Shown one piece after another: positions 47,219 through 55,862 of a stretch of DNA of 64,000 nucleotides (positions are counted from its first letter, which is position 1; each line of letters starts with the position of its first letter). The translations under genes were made by a program, and so were the position numbers. This DNA comes from Aeromicrobium sp. PE09-221 (lineage in GTDB: Bacteria > Actinomycetota > Actinomycetes > Propionibacteriales > Nocardioidaceae), in the NCBI RefSeq assembly GCF_002174305.1, contig NZ_MIJB01000028.1:62001-126000 (forward strand), read 5' to 3'. The notes under the pieces were generated by a model that did not search any database, was not told the origin of the DNA, and saw nothing but the letters and a program-made list of their open reading frames with translations.

Positions 47219-48166
47219 GTGCAGTTTCGGACCTTCGCGATCGCCATGCCGACGACCTTTCGTGGAGTGAACCGCCGCGAGGGGATGGTCGTGCGCGGTG
47301 AGGTCGGCTGGGCGGAGTTCAGCCCGTTCCTCGACTACAGCGCCGTCGAGTGCGTTCCCTGGTATCAGGCCGCGCTCGACTCCGCCAACCGTCCGTGGCC
47401 CGATCGCGTCCGCGATCGCGTGCCCGTCAACATCACGGTGCCCGCCGTCGACCCGGACCACGCCGCGCGCATCGTGCTCGGCAGCACCTGCCGGACCGCG
47501 AAGGTGAAGGTCGCCGAACGGGGGCAGTGCCTGGCCGATGACATCGCCCGGGTGGAGGCGGTGCGCGATGCGCTGCCGCTCGGCGGGTCCTTGCGGATCG
47601 ACGCCAACGGTGGCTGGGAGGTGGGTGAGGCGGTCAAGGCGATCCGCAAGCTCGACAAGGCCGCCCGCGGGCTCGAGTACGTCGAGCAGCCGTGCGCCAC
47701 CGCCAAGGAGCTCGCCGAGGTGCGCAGGAAGGTCGAGGTCCCGATCGCCGCGGACGAGTCGATCCGCCGGTCCGGCGACCCGTTCCGGGTCCGTGACTTA
47801 GAGGCGGCGGATGTCGCCGTCCTGAAGGTGCAGCCCCTCGGCGGCATCCACGCCTGCTATCGGATCGCCGAGCAGATCGACATGCCCGTCGTGGTGTCGA
47901 GTGCCGTCGAGACCTCCATCGGGCTCGCGGCGGGCATCGCGCTCGCGGCCGCCCTGCCCGAGCTGCCCTTCGCCTGCGGGCTCGCGACGACCTCGCTGCT
48001 GGACGGCGATGTCGTCACCGAGCCGTTGCACCCGATCGACGGTTGTCTGCCGGTGATCCGCCCCGAGCTGGACGAGCGTGCCTTCGCCCGCGTCGCCGCG
48101 CCCGAGGAGATCGAGGAGCGATGGCAGTTGCGTCTCGAGGCAGTGCGCGAGGAGCTCGAGGAATGA
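47219..48166 (+). CDS. menC: o-Succinylbenzoate synthase
   Basis: 315 residues, enolase superfamily. The catalytic lysine is in AKVKVAERG; metal ligands in LRIDANGGW, EYVEQPC and AADESIRRSGD; VLKVQPLGG bears the second lysine. Dehydrates SHCHC in menaquinone synthesis. GTG 47219 is set by the promoter hexamer. Coupled to menD by ATGA. Confidence 0.92.
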   Translation: MQFRTFAIAMPTTFRGVNRREGMVVRGEVGWAEFSPFLDYSAVECVPWYQAALDSANRPWPDRVRDRVPVNITVPAVDPDHAARIVLGSTCRTAKVKVAERGQCLADDIARVEAVRDALPLGGSLRIDANGGWEVGEAVKAIRKLDKAARGLEYVEQPCATAKELAEVRRKVEVPIAADESIRRSGDPFRVRDLEAADVAVLKVQPLGGIHACYRIAEQIDMPVVVSSAVETSIGLAAGIALAAALPELPFACGLATTSLLDGDVVTEPLHPIDGCLPVIRPELDERAFARVAAPEEIEERWQLRLEAVREELEE

Positions 48167-49710
48167 CCTCGCAGCGAGCGGTCGGCATCGCGCGTGATCT
48201 CGTGGACGAGCTGCTCGCCCGCGGGGCGACGGAGGCCGTTCTGGCCCCCGGCTCACGCTCGGGACCGCTCGCCTTGGCGTTGCACGCCGCCGATCAGCAG
48301 GGCCTCCTGAGACTCCATGTGCGTGTCGACGAGCGGGAGGCCGGTTTCCTCGCGCTCGGGCTGGCGAAGGCGACGGGGTTCCCTGTGCCGGTCGTCACCA
48401 CCTCGGGGACGGCGGTCGCCAATCTGCATCCGGCGCTGTTGGAGGCACACCATGCCCGTACGCCCGTGCTCGCTGTGACCGCGGATCGTCCGGCGCGCCT
48501 GCGCGGCACCGGCGCCAATCAGACCACCGACCAGCGCCGCATCTTCCCCCGTGTCGGGTTCGCGGAGAGCGTCGCCGAGCTCGCCACCGTGTGGCGGGAG
48601 ACCGGACCCTGTCACCTCAACCTCGAATTCGACGAACCGCTCATCGAGGTAGCCGAGTGGCGTTTCGCTCCTCCAGGGCGGAGTGCCGAGATCCCCGACA
48701 CCGCGGTCACGATGGTGGAACCGGGTCCGCGCACCGTCGTCCTCGCGGGGGACGGGGCCGGTGAGGGCGCCGTGCTCCTCGCCGAGCGCGGCGGGTGGCC
48801 GCTCCTGGCCGATCCCAGTTCCGGGTCCCGGCGAGGGCCCTCGGCGATCGCGTCGTACCGGCTCCTGCTGGATCATTTCGCCGAACGCATCGAAAGGGTG
48901 GTCTCCTTCGGGCACGCGACGCTCTCCCGGTCGGTGACGGCTCTGCTGAGTCGTTCCGATGTGGACATCGTGCATGTCGGCGATCAGTCCACCTTCCCGG
49001 TGCCCGCGGGCGAGCGGGTGACCTTCGCCGAGGCCGCTGAGACGGTGGAGCGTCCGGCCGATGACTGGCTCGCCACCTGGCAGGAGGCCGACCGGAGGGT
49101 CCGAGACGCCCTTCCCTCCGCAGAGGTCCTCGAGATCGCTCGGACGGTGTGGAGCGCGGCCGCCGATGGGCTGCTGTTCGTGGGGTCGTCCAATCCGGTC
49201 CGCGACCTGGACCTGGTCGCCGACCCAGCACATTCGCCGGTTCAGGTATTCGCGAATCGGGGACTTGCCGGCATCGACGGTGCCCTGTCCACCGCGATCG
49301 GGGCGGCGTTCGCGCAGCGGGACCGGAAGGCCCTCGCGGTCGTGGGCGATCTCACCTTCCTGCACGGCAGCAATGGACTGCTGATCGGTCCGGCCGAACC
49401 CCGTCCAGACCTCACGGTCGTGGTGGTCTCCGATGACGGAGGCAGCATCTTCGCGACCCTCGAACAGGGCTCCGTGGAGTACGCGAGTGCCTTCGAGCGG
49501 GTCTATGCAACGCCGACCGGCGCCCGCATCGCGGACCTCTGCGCGGGATATGGCATCGCCTACGAGCGGGTGGAGCCCGCCGCGCTGTCCGCGGCTCTGG
49601 AGGAGGGGGCCGGCGGGGTCCGTGTCCTGGAGGTGCCGGTGTCCCGGGCGGACCGCCGAGCACTCGCCGACGCCTGCACGCGCTCGGCGCGGGAGGCGCT
49701 GGCCGGATGA
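48163..49710 (+). CDS. menD: SEPHCHC synthase (MenD)
   Basis: 515 residues, thiamine diphosphate enzyme joining isochorismate and 2-oxoglutarate. APGSRSGPLALALH and HVRVDEREAGFLALGLAKATG form the N-terminal domain with the conserved glutamate; SNPVRDLDLV and NRGLAGIDGALSTAIGAAF are family segments; GDLTFLHGSNGLL is the TDP-binding GDLTF motif. ATG overlaps the menC stop. Confidence 0.93.
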   Translation: MTSQRAVGIARDLVDELLARGATEAVLAPGSRSGPLALALHAADQQGLLRLHVRVDEREAGFLALGLAKATGFPVPVVTTSGTAVANLHPALLEAHHARTPVLAVTADRPARLRGTGANQTTDQRRIFPRVGFAESVAELATVWRETGPCHLNLEFDEPLIEVAEWRFAPPGRSAEIPDTAVTMVEPGPRTVVLAGDGAGEGAVLLAERGGWPLLADPSSGSRRGPSAIASYRLLLDHFAERIERVVSFGHATLSRSVTALLSRSDVDIVHVGDQSTFPVPAGERVTFAEAAETVERPADDWLATWQEADRRVRDALPSAEVLEIARTVWSAAADGLLFVGSSNPVRDLDLVADPAHSPVQVFANRGLAGIDGALSTAIGAAFAQRDRKALAVVGDLTFLHGSNGLLIGPAEPRPDLTVVVVSDDGGSIFATLEQGSVEYASAFERVYATPTGARIADLCAGYGIAYERVEPAALSAALEEGAGGVRVLEVPVSRADRRALADACTRSAREALAG

Positions 49711-49738
49711 CGGCCCCGCCGTGTATGGGGGAGACCGC

Positions 49739-49744
49739 TAACGT
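49739..49744 (+). promoter_or_regulatory. -10 hexamer TAACGT, leaderless type
   Basis: TAACGT, six bases, ATG at 49751. Confidence 0.5.
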
Positions 49745-49750
49745 CGGGGC

Positions 49751-50842
49751 ATGGGTTCACCCGATATCGCGGTGATCGGGGCCGGGATCGTCGGCCTCGC
49801 CGCCGCCCATGAGTTACGCCGGCGCGGCGCTTCGGTCACGGTCTACGAGTCCGGGCGGCCGGGGCACGGCCAGTCGGCCGGCTCGTCGCGGATCTTCCGT
49901 CATGGCCACGCCGACCCGCGCATGATCGACTACGCGGTGGAGTCGCGGGAGGCGTGGCGGCGCTGGGAGGACGAGTTCGGGACGCGCCTGATCGCCCCGG
50001 ACGGTGCTCTCTCGTTGGGCCCCGGTGCCTCCTCGATGCTCGCAGCTCTGGCCGAGCGCGAGGGCATCGACGCATCGGTCGCGGACGCGACGGTCCTTGC
50101 CGAGCGGCTTCCGGTGCTCGCGGCCTACGAGGGTCCTGGACTGGTGGACATGTCCGGTGGATCCATCGACACCATCCGGGCGATCTCGTCCCTGACCTCG
50201 TCGGTGGGGGACGGTCTGGTGGGCGATGTGGTGCTGAGCGTCCGTCCTCTGCCCGGGGGAGGGGTGGAGGTGCGTGCTGCCAACGGTTGCCGGAACCATG
50301 ACGCCGCCGTCGTAGCGGCCGGTCGTGGCACGCAGGCGCTGGCCCGCGGCGCGGGGCTCTCGCTGCCTGTCGAGAGCCGCGCACACGTGCGGGTCTCCTT
50401 CGCGCCGCGCTCACCCCTCGGATCGCTCGCGACACTTCAGGACACGAGCGGTGCCTTCGGGGAGGCGGGCGTCTACGCGGCCGCCTATCCGGATCGCTCG
50501 GCCTATGGCGTGGGTCTCGCCGAGGACGTGCCGACGGCCGAGGACGGCGCCATGTTGGCTCCGGACGGCCTCGCCGAACATGTCGAGCGGGTGATCGACT
50601 ATGTGAAGCGGGCCCTTCCCGGTCTCGATCCCGATCCGGTCGGCTTCGTGCACTGCTGGGCGACCCGGCTCCCCTGGGGCGATGACGGTGTCGCGGTCTG
50701 GACCGCCGGGGACATCGCGTTCCTCGCGGGACACAATCTGTTCAAGCACGCCCCGGCGCTCGGTCGCGAGCTGGCTGCGACCGTGCTGGACGGTGAGGTG
50801 CCTGAGCTGCTGCGGCCCGAAGCGCGTTTCGGGCGGGCCTGA
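49751..50842 (+). CDS. FAD-dependent oxidoreductase (monomeric sarcosine oxidase / DAO-like)
   Basis: 363 residues. DIAVIGAGIVGLAAAHELRRRGASVTVYE is the ADP-binding Rossmann motif; QSAGSSRIFRHGHADPRM matches the SoxA/MTOX group where the flavin-attaching region lies; WTAGDIAFLAGHNLFKHAPALG is the C-terminal FAD segment. Amine substrate unknown. A 7-bp hairpin (GCCCGAA/TTCGGGC, 50815-50834) lies just before the stop. Confidence 0.75.
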   Translation: MGSPDIAVIGAGIVGLAAAHELRRRGASVTVYESGRPGHGQSAGSSRIFRHGHADPRMIDYAVESREAWRRWEDEFGTRLIAPDGALSLGPGASSMLAALAEREGIDASVADATVLAERLPVLAAYEGPGLVDMSGGSIDTIRAISSLTSSVGDGLVGDVVLSVRPLPGGGVEVRAANGCRNHDAAVVAAGRGTQALARGAGLSLPVESRAHVRVSFAPRSPLGSLATLQDTSGAFGEAGVYAAAYPDRSAYGVGLAEDVPTAEDGAMLAPDGLAEHVERVIDYVKRALPGLDPDPVGFVHCWATRLPWGDDGVAVWTAGDIAFLAGHNLFKHAPALGRELAATVLDGEVPELLRPEARFGRA

Positions 50843-50849
50843 CCGCGAA

Positions 50850-50933
50850 TCAGTCGCCGGTGGTGTCCCTCCGGATATGTCGGTTGAGGGCGGAGATGTC
50901 GCGATCGAGATGCTCGAACTTCACAGCGCTCAT
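50850..50933 (-). CDS. Possible 27-residue coiled-coil micro-ORF
   Basis: ATG at 50933, stop at 50850. The peptide contains KFEHLDRDISALNRHIRR, matching the tail of the small membrane protein at 20956 (KIDALDRDVQAIARR) at most helix positions. GAGGAG is adjacent to the ATG (better spaced for an internal GTG four codons on). Might be a true microprotein or the remnant of a longer gene of that family. Confidence 0.35.
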   Translation of the reverse strand: MSAVKFEHLDRDISALNRHIRRDTTGD

Positions 50934-51163
50934 CTCCTCATTCTGGCCGACACCCGGTCTCGGCACGAGTACTGAGGCCGAGGTTAGGCACACCCGCCGA
51001 GGGCAGTGAAGGGCCGCGCGCCAGGCTGTGGATCAACCCCGTGGTCCCGCCACCTGTGGATGGTCGCATTGCTCGATCGGCTGGGATTCGCCGGGCGTGT
51101 GGTCGCGGCGAGCCCCTCGACGCGACCTTCGATCTGACCGATCTCCGACGCTGACCGTCCCGA
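50934..51163. other. Gene-free stretch upstream of the GMC gene
   Basis: No credible gene. On the minus strand TAACCT near 50978 could be the -10 of the micro-ORF. Two TGTGGAT cores (51028 and 51055) resemble incomplete DnaA boxes. Confidence 0.3.
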
Positions 51164-51186
51164 CCGTGACACTGCTTGTGTCACGG
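51164..51186. promoter_or_regulatory. Operator-like dyad CCGTGACAC-N5-GTGTCACGG
   Basis: Perfect 9-bp arms with a 5-base spacer. It overlaps the -35 (51176-51181) of the GMC-ALDH promoter, so a repressor is the simplest reading. Confidence 0.65.
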
Positions 51187-51204
51187 ATCACTCACGTCTA
51201 CGGT
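51176..51204 (+). promoter_or_regulatory. Promoter of the GMC-ALDH operon
   Basis: -35 TTGTGT, 17-base spacer, -10 TACGGT (51199-51204). Transcript start near 51211; GAGGAG precedes the ATG at 51236. Confidence 0.6.
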
Positions 51205-51235
51205 GAACCTCACCCCCAAGGAGTGAGGAGCCGTG

Positions 51236-52825
51236 ATGGCAGAGGAGACCTTCGACTACATCGTCGTGGGGTCGGGGAGCGCCGGGGGCGTGCTCGCCGC
51301 GCGGCTCACCGAGGACCCGACGGTCCGCGTGCTGCTGCTCGAGGCGGGGCCCGAGGACGATGACGACATGATCCGGATCCCCGCCGGATTCTCGTCGCTG
51401 TTCAAGACACGCTGGGACTGGAACTACTGGACGACCCCCCAGGAGCATCTGGCCGGCCGGCGCGCGGACTGGCCGCGGATGAAGGCCCTCGGCGGTTGCT
51501 CGTCGATGAACGCGATGATCTACATCCGTGGCAATCGGGCCGACTACGACGGCTGGCGCGACGACTTCGGTGCCCGGGGCTGGGGTTACGAGGACGTCCT
51601 GCCGTACTTCGTGCGCAGCGAGTCTAATGCCCGGCTGTCCGGCCCCCTCCACGGCACCAGCGGGCCGCTGCGGGTCGAGGACCGGCGCTTCACGCACGAG
51701 CTGAGCGAGGCCTTCGTCGAATCGGCCGCCCGCGCCGGCCTGGCGCGTAACGAGGACTTCAACGGCCCGACCCAGGAGGGAGCCGGTCAGTACCAGGTGA
51801 CACACCACCGTGGACGCCGCTGGTCGGTCGCCGATGCCTATATCCGTCCGGCCCGGCCGCGCCGGAACCTGACGATCCGCACCGAGGCCTTCGTGACGCG
51901 GATCCTGCTCGACAGCGCCGGCCCGCGGGCGACCGGTGTCGAATACGAACGCTTCGGCGCCGTCGAGAGAGTGCGTGCGGAGGCCGAGGTGCTGTTGTGC
52001 GGCGGTGCGATCAACAGCCCGCAGGTGCTCATGCTGTCGGGGATCGGTCCCGGTGAACACCTGCGCGAGCACGGCATCGAGGTGCTCGTGGACTCACCCG
52101 GGGTAGGGAAGGGCCTGCAGGATCACCCGGTGGCCGGGACGCTCATCGAGACACAGGGCACGAGCGACCTCGCGGAGGCGCAGACCCTCGGCAATCTCGC
52201 CCGCTGGCAGACCACACGCCGTGGGCCGCTGGTCTCCAATGTGGGCGAGGCGGGAGCATTCTTCGCCAGCCACGACGGCCTTGCACATCCCGACATCCAG
52301 ATCCACGTCGCGCCGACCGGTTTCTACCACAACGGCATCCATGAGCCCGTACGCCGGATGGTGACCATCGCACCGACCCTCGTCGACATCCACAGCCGGG
52401 GCCGGTTGAGACTGCGTTCGGCCGACCCGCATTGGCATCCGGAGATCGATCCCGGCTACTTCACCGATCGCCGCGATCTCGATGCGATGGTGGGCGGGTT
52501 CCGGCGCGTTCTCGACATCGTCTGGCAGGGACCGCTCGCGCGGTATCTGCGGGCACCGGTCGAGCCGTCGACCACCGACCCGTCCGATGACGATCTCATC
52601 GAGGTGATCGCCCGGCTCGGACAGACCCTGTACCACCCGACGTCGACCTGTGCGATGGGGTCGGGCGGCGACAGCGTGGTCGATTCGGGGCTCCGCGTCC
52701 GCGGCGTGGAGGGACTGCGGGTCGTCGACGCCTCCGTCATGCCGCGAGTCGTGCGCGGCAACACCCACGCACCCACCGTCATGATCGCCGAGAAGGCGTC
52801 CGATCTCATCAGGAGTGGCACATGA
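51236..52825 (+). CDS. GMC-family FAD alcohol/choline-type dehydrogenase
   Basis: 529 residues. DYIVVGSGSAGGVLAARLTED is the FAD motif; RADWPRMKALGGCSSMNAMIYIRG and GGAINSPQVLMLSGIG are GMC signatures 1 and 2; the catalytic His-Asn pair lies in YHPTSTCAMGSG and GNTHAPTVMIAEKASDLI. Oxidises an alcohol to an aldehyde, which the downstream aldehyde dehydrogenase would oxidise further; choline, other alcohols or long-chain alkanols are possible. Stop overlaps a 26-bp coupling unit. Confidence 0.85.
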   Translation: MAEETFDYIVVGSGSAGGVLAARLTEDPTVRVLLLEAGPEDDDDMIRIPAGFSSLFKTRWDWNYWTTPQEHLAGRRADWPRMKALGGCSSMNAMIYIRGNRADYDGWRDDFGARGWGYEDVLPYFVRSESNARLSGPLHGTSGPLRVEDRRFTHELSEAFVESAARAGLARNEDFNGPTQEGAGQYQVTHHRGRRWSVADAYIRPARPRRNLTIRTEAFVTRILLDSAGPRATGVEYERFGAVERVRAEAEVLLCGGAINSPQVLMLSGIGPGEHLREHGIEVLVDSPGVGKGLQDHPVAGTLIETQGTSDLAEAQTLGNLARWQTTRRGPLVSNVGEAGAFFASHDGLAHPDIQIHVAPTGFYHNGIHEPVRRMVTIAPTLVDIHSRGRLRLRSADPHWHPEIDPGYFTDRRDLDAMVGGFRRVLDIVWQGPLARYLRAPVEPSTTDPSDDDLIEVIARLGQTLYHPTSTCAMGSGGDSVVDSGLRVRGVEGLRVVDASVMPRVVRGNTHAPTVMIAEKASDLIRSGT

Positions 52826-52847
52826 TCGAGCGAAACGAGCGAACAAC
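52822..52847 (+). repeat. 26-bp MIRU-like coupling unit between the GMC and ALDH genes
   Basis: ATGA overlapping the GMC stop opens a nine-codon ORF (MIERNERTT) whose TGA overlaps the ATG of the ALDH gene at 52848. ATCGAGCGAAACGAGCGAAC is a diverged version of the first part of the 80-bp repeats. Length 26 is 2 modulo 3. Confidence 0.65.
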
Positions 52848-54329
52848 ATGAGCGAGACCTTCGATTCGTTGAACCCGGCGACGGGGGATGTCGTCGGAAC
52901 CCATCCGGTCCACACCGATGAGCAGGTGCGCGAGACCGTCGCGCTCGCCCAGCATGCCGCGACGTGGTGGGACGAGATCGGCTTCGCCGGCAGACGCGAG
53001 CTGTTGCTGCAATGGCGCAGTGTGCTCACTCGCCGGATCGAGCAGATCGCCGATCTCGTCCATCGCGAGACGGGCAAGCCGCACGGGGATGCCCTGTTGG
53101 AGGCGGGCCTGGCGGTCGACCACATCGACTGGGCGGCCAAGCACGCGCCGAAGGTGCTCGGCCGGCAGAAGGTCGGCTCGGGACTGCTCATGGCCAATCA
53201 GGTGTCGACCGTCGAGTACAAGCCGCTCGGGGTGATCGGGGTGATCGGACCCTGGAACTACCCGGTGTTCACGCCGATGGGCTCGATCGCCTATGCGCTC
53301 GCGGCGGGCAATGCCGTGGTCTTCAAACCCAGCGAGTACACGCCGGGGGTGGGGCGATGGCTCGTCGACACCTTCACCGAGGTGTCCCAGGCACCCGTGC
53401 TGCAGCTCGTCACCGGTTTCGGGGAGACCGGCAATGCGCTGTGCCGGTCCGGGGTGGACAAGCTCGCCTTCACCGGCTCGGCCGCCACGGGCCGGAAGGT
53501 GATGGCCGCGTGCGCCGAGACGCTGACACCCGTGGTGATCGAGGCCGGTGGCAAGGACGCCCTCATCGTCGACGAGGACGCCGACCTGCCCGCGGCGGCC
53601 GAGGCGGCATTGTGGGGTGGCATGTCCAATGCGGGACAGACCTGCATCGGCACCGAGCGCGTCTACGTCCACGAGCGCGTCTTCGCTCCGTTCATGGACG
53701 AGCTGCTGGACCGTGCGCGCGCGGTGCGCCCTGGGTACGACGACGGGGGGTTGTACGGGCCGGCCACGATGCCGTCGCAGCTCGGGATCATCCGCGAGCA
53801 CATCGAGGACGCCATCGCTCGTGGAGGCGCCGTGGTGCTCGGGGGGCACGAGGCTGTCGGCGAGCGTTACGTCCAGCCCACCATCATCACCCATGTCCCC
53901 GAGGACTCGCTCGCCGTCACCCAGGAGACCTTCGGGCCGACGCTGGTGGTCAATCCCGTGACCTCGATGGACGAGGCTGTGGACCGCACCAATGCCACCG
54001 CCTACGGGCTGGCCGGCGCGGTCTTCGGGCGCAAGAACGCCGAGAGCATCGCACGCCGCATCCGATCGGGGATGACATCGGTCAACTCGGTGATCTCCTT
54101 CGCTGCCGTTCCCACACTGCCGTTCGGAGGCGTGGGCGAGTCCGGCTTCGGCCGTATCCACGGGCCCGACGGGCTGCGCGAGTTCACCTACCCCAAGGCC
54201 GTCACGGTCCAGCGAATGAAGCCACCGCTGGCGCTCACGACCTTCGATCGCGACCGCAAGACCGAGGGCCTGTTCGCCAAGCTGCTGACCATCCTGTACG
54301 GCGGGTCGTCCACATTGCCCCGTCGCTAG
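52848..54329 (+). CDS. Aldehyde dehydrogenase
   Basis: 493 residues. PWNYPVFTPMGSIAYALAAGNAVVFKPSEYTP (NAD pocket), FTGSAATGRKV, the general-base glutamate in VIEAGGKDALIV and the catalytic cysteine in NAGQTCIGTERVY. Oxidises an aldehyde to acid, with the GMC product the likely substrate. C-terminal extension after PFGGVGESGFGRIHG ends in a hydrophobic patch (LLTILYGG), suggesting loose membrane association. ATG 52848 is fixed by the ATGA overlap. Confidence 0.9.
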   Translation: MSETFDSLNPATGDVVGTHPVHTDEQVRETVALAQHAATWWDEIGFAGRRELLLQWRSVLTRRIEQIADLVHRETGKPHGDALLEAGLAVDHIDWAAKHAPKVLGRQKVGSGLLMANQVSTVEYKPLGVIGVIGPWNYPVFTPMGSIAYALAAGNAVVFKPSEYTPGVGRWLVDTFTEVSQAPVLQLVTGFGETGNALCRSGVDKLAFTGSAATGRKVMAACAETLTPVVIEAGGKDALIVDEDADLPAAAEAALWGGMSNAGQTCIGTERVYVHERVFAPFMDELLDRARAVRPGYDDGGLYGPATMPSQLGIIREHIEDAIARGGAVVLGGHEAVGERYVQPTIITHVPEDSLAVTQETFGPTLVVNPVTSMDEAVDRTNATAYGLAGAVFGRKNAESIARRIRSGMTSVNSVISFAAVPTLPFGGVGESGFGRIHGPDGLREFTYPKAVTVQRMKPPLALTTFDRDRKTEGLFAKLLTILYGGSSTLPRR

Positions 54330-54395
54330 GACTCTCGTCCACAGATTCTCCGGCTCGGCCGGGTCGTCCACAACTTCTTCCCGGTGTCTTGGCGG

Positions 54396-54414
54396 CAACG
54401 CTCTGCCAGCGTTG
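54396..54414. promoter_or_regulatory. CAACGCT-N5-AGCGTTG dyad upstream of the Uma2 gene
   Basis: Perfect 7-bp inverted repeat 33 bases before the ATG at 54448. Either the terminator of the ALDH transcript or an operator; the overlapping TTGACT (54412) is -35-like but lacks a matching -10. Confidence 0.4.
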
Positions 54415-54447
54415 ACTCTGGTGATATGGATGAGGAGAGGACCTACC

Positions 54448-55008
54448 ATGAGTGCTATGCCAGCGGAGATGATGAGTCTGCCGCGCGGGCGTCCTTTTAC
54501 CCGCGAGGATCTGGATGCGATGCCCGACGACGGGCATCGTTATGAGCTGCTCGACGGCATGCTCGTCGTGAGCCCTGCACCGAGAATCGTCCATCAGCTC
54601 GTCGTGGGAGAGCTGCACCTGCTGTTGCGATCCTCGGTGCCGGAGGACGTGCAGGTGCTGTTCGCCCCCGTCGATGTCGTACTGGCCACCGATACGGTGC
54701 TCCAGCCCGATCTGCTGGTGGCACCGAAGGCTGCTTTCACGGAACGCGATCTGCCCGGACCTCCGCTGTTGGCCATCGAGGTGCTCTCGCCGACCACTCG
54801 GCGCCTCGATCTGCTGCTGAAGAAAGAGCGGCTGGAGCGGGCGGGCTGTGCGTTCTACTGGGTGATCGACCCGGACGAGCCGTCGATCACCGCCTGGACC
54901 CTCGACGGTGGAACATACCGACAGACGGCACGAGCGGTCGGTCATCGCCGCCTCGAGACCACCAAGCCCTTCGCCATCGGGCTCGTTCCCGCTGACCTCG
55001 TACAGTGA
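54448..55008 (+). CDS. Uma2-family putative endonuclease
   Basis: 186 residues, PD-(D/E)XK fold of the DUF820/Uma2 family. GHRYELLDGMLVVSPAP gives the conserved glutamate, VLQPDLLVAP the aspartate, and PLLAIEVLSPTTRRLDLLLKKERLERAG the E-x-L...K core. Biological role unknown; not linked to a visible transposon. GAGAGGA precedes the ATG. Confidence 0.8.
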   Translation: MSAMPAEMMSLPRGRPFTREDLDAMPDDGHRYELLDGMLVVSPAPRIVHQLVVGELHLLLRSSVPEDVQVLFAPVDVVLATDTVLQPDLLVAPKAAFTERDLPGPPLLAIEVLSPTTRRLDLLLKKERLERAGCAFYWVIDPDEPSITAWTLDGGTYRQTARAVGHRRLETTKPFAIGLVPADLVQ

Positions 55009-55037
55009 CGCCGGTCGGCTGACGTGGTGGTCGGTCC

Positions 55038-55043
55038 TATGCT
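55038..55043 (+). promoter_or_regulatory. -10 hexamer TATGCT, leaderless type
   Basis: TATGCT, seven bases, GTG at 55051. A GGAGGG between them could also serve as ribosome site. Confidence 0.45.
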
Positions 55044-55050
55044 GGAGGGC

Positions 55051-55809
55051 GTGTCTTTTCATCGTTACGTGGCAGTAGGGGACTCGTTCACCGAGGGTGT
55101 GGGCGATGCCGATGTCTCCCGTCCGAACGGCGTCAGGGGGTGGGCCGATCGGGTCGCCGAGGTGCTCGGAGCCCGCACCGATGACTTCGGTTACGCCAAT
55201 CTCGCGATCCGCGGGCGCAAACTCGGCCAGATCGTGGCCGAGCAGATCGATCCCGCGATCGAGCTCGCCCCCGACCTGGTCACCATCTACGCGGGCGCGA
55301 ACGACATCCTGCGCCCCAAGGTCGACATCGACGACCTCATGGGCCTCTACGACACGGCCCTGGGCAAGCTGGCCTCGACCGGCGCCCGGCTCGTGGTGTT
55401 CACCGCCTTCGACCCCGCCGGATTCCCGATCTTCGGCTCGCTGCGAGGGCGTTTCGCCATCTACAACGAGCTCCTCCGGGAACTGGCCGAGCAGCACGAT
55501 GCGACCCTGGTGGACTTCTGGCGCCTGCGCGACTACCGCGACGACCGCCTCTGGGATGTGGACCGGATGCACATGTCGAGTGCTGGCCACCAGCGCATGG
55601 CGATGGCGGTCCTGGACGCGCTCGGCGTGCCTCACGACCTGGAGCCGCTGCCCCTCGTCGAGCATCCGCCGCTGTCGCGTGCTGAGCGCCGGTCGGCGAA
55701 TGTGGACTGGGTGCGCGAGTACGCGGGCCCGTGGGTCAAGCGCCGGGTGACCGGTACCTCGAGCGGCGACGCCCTCGACCCCAAGCACCCGGTCTACGTC
55801 CGTCCCTGA
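55051..55809 (+). CDS. SGNH/GDSL hydrolase
   Basis: 252 residues. Block I AVGDSFTEGVGD holds the nucleophile serine, block III IYAGANDILRP the oxyanion Asn, and block V DRMHMSSAGHQRMA the Asp-x-x-His pair. No signal peptide, so cytoplasmic. An esterase or carbohydrate deacylase; substrate unknown. Start 55051 preferred over ATG/GTG codons upstream because VSFHRYVAVGDS begins the fold. Confidence 0.85.
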   Translation: MSFHRYVAVGDSFTEGVGDADVSRPNGVRGWADRVAEVLGARTDDFGYANLAIRGRKLGQIVAEQIDPAIELAPDLVTIYAGANDILRPKVDIDDLMGLYDTALGKLASTGARLVVFTAFDPAGFPIFGSLRGRFAIYNELLRELAEQHDATLVDFWRLRDYRDDRLWDVDRMHMSSAGHQRMAMAVLDALGVPHDLEPLPLVEHPPLSRAERRSANVDWVREYAGPWVKRRVTGTSSGDALDPKHPVYVRP

Positions 55810-55819
55810 GAGCGAAAAC

Positions 55820-55849
55820 CCCCGGTGCCGCTGGGGTCAAGCGCCGGGG
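55820..55849. terminator. Hairpin between convergent SGNH and M23 genes
   Basis: CCCCGGTGC/GCGCCGGGG, nine pairs including one U-G on the + strand, 12-base loop. Confidence 0.45.
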
Positions 55850-55862
55850 ACCAGGCCTCCGG

